Source of the DNA: Prevotella sp.
GTDB taxonomy: Bacteria > Bacteroidota > Bacteroidia > Bacteroidales > Bacteroidaceae
Length of the DNA stretch: 5,267 nt
Direction of reading: 5' to 3'
NCBI GenBank assembly: GCA_021204735.1
Contig: JAJPYV010000065.1
Span: forward strand, 1 to 5,267
The notes beneath the pieces were generated by a model, which saw only the letters and a program-made list of their open reading frames with translations, was not told the DNA's origin and did not search any database. Positions 5,172 through 5,267 of this stretch are shown piece after piece; position 1 is the stretch's first letter, and each line of letters opens with the position of its first letter. The translations under genes and the position numbers were made by a program.

Positions 5172-5267
5172 TTCTCATCCACTTTCGTTTCTATTTCCTC
5201 TGGCAACTTAACTTCGTTGTCAACTGGCGTATCAGTTTCCTCGATTTCCTCATTCAGTCCTTTTTTG
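5168..5267 (-). CDS. tatA: C-terminal tail of a TatA/TatB-family translocase protein, 5' end outside window
   Basis: Only the last 32 codons and the stop (TGA, 5168-5170) are visible. They encode KKGLNEEIEET followed by a Glu/Asp/Lys-rich tail. The KGLNEE end of an amphipathic helix and an unstructured charged tail are what TatA proteins show after their single membrane helix. The GTGA overlap with tatC supports the assignment. The membrane helix is off the window, so TatA cannot be separated from TatB; TatA is the likelier choice because Bacteroidota often carry only tatA and tatC. Confidence 0.8.
   Translation of the reverse strand, partial: KKGLNEEIEETDTPVDNEVKLPEEIETKVDEK

Overview
This AT-rich window is from a member of the Bacteroidota, most likely of the Bacteroides/Prevotella type. 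The reasons are one promoter that matches the Bacteroidota consensus (TAnnTTTG at -7), A/T-rich leaders without Shine-Dalgarno sequences, and the protein families themselves. Every gene I can support lies on the minus strand, so the biological order runs from high to low coordinates. I see no RNA genes, CRISPR arrays, insertion sequences or origins.

Upstream block (5267 to 2593). The acidic tail of a TatA/TatB-family protein enters at the window edge and overlaps a complete tatC by 4 bases. Three signalling genes follow without room for a promoter. The first is a soluble zinc-ribbon plus FHA protein (11-base gap). The second is a stand-alone LytTR DNA-binding regulator (1-base gap). The third is a membrane-anchored FHA protein with a C-terminal zinc ribbon (4-base ATGA overlap). 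An 8-bp inverted repeat follows and may be a weak terminator.

Downstream block (2466 to 1). A 126-base gap carries the promoter. Behind it lies a very acidic protein with one glycine-zipper membrane segment and calcium-loop-like motifs. Nine bases later comes a secreted caspase-fold (C14, metacaspase-like) peptidase with an intact His/Cys dyad and an EF-hand-like loop. After 119 AT-rich bases comes a secreted protein made of ~47-residue repeats, cut by the window edge. I recognise its repeat from the C-terminal region of plant MUT9-like (photoregulatory) kinases; I recall the Pfam name as DUF7477, from memory.

Reading of the whole (inference): the upstream block looks like a cytoplasmic signal-sensing and transcription module, with two FHA phosphothreonine readers and a LytTR regulator. 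The downstream block looks like an envelope effector module, with a membrane-anchored acidic protein, a periplasmic caspase and a repeat protein. The LytTR protein is the obvious candidate regulator of the internal promoter. No Ser/Thr kinase or phosphatase is visible, although FHA domains imply one; it could lie outside the window. Whether the tat genes belong functionally or are only co-transcribed cannot be decided here.
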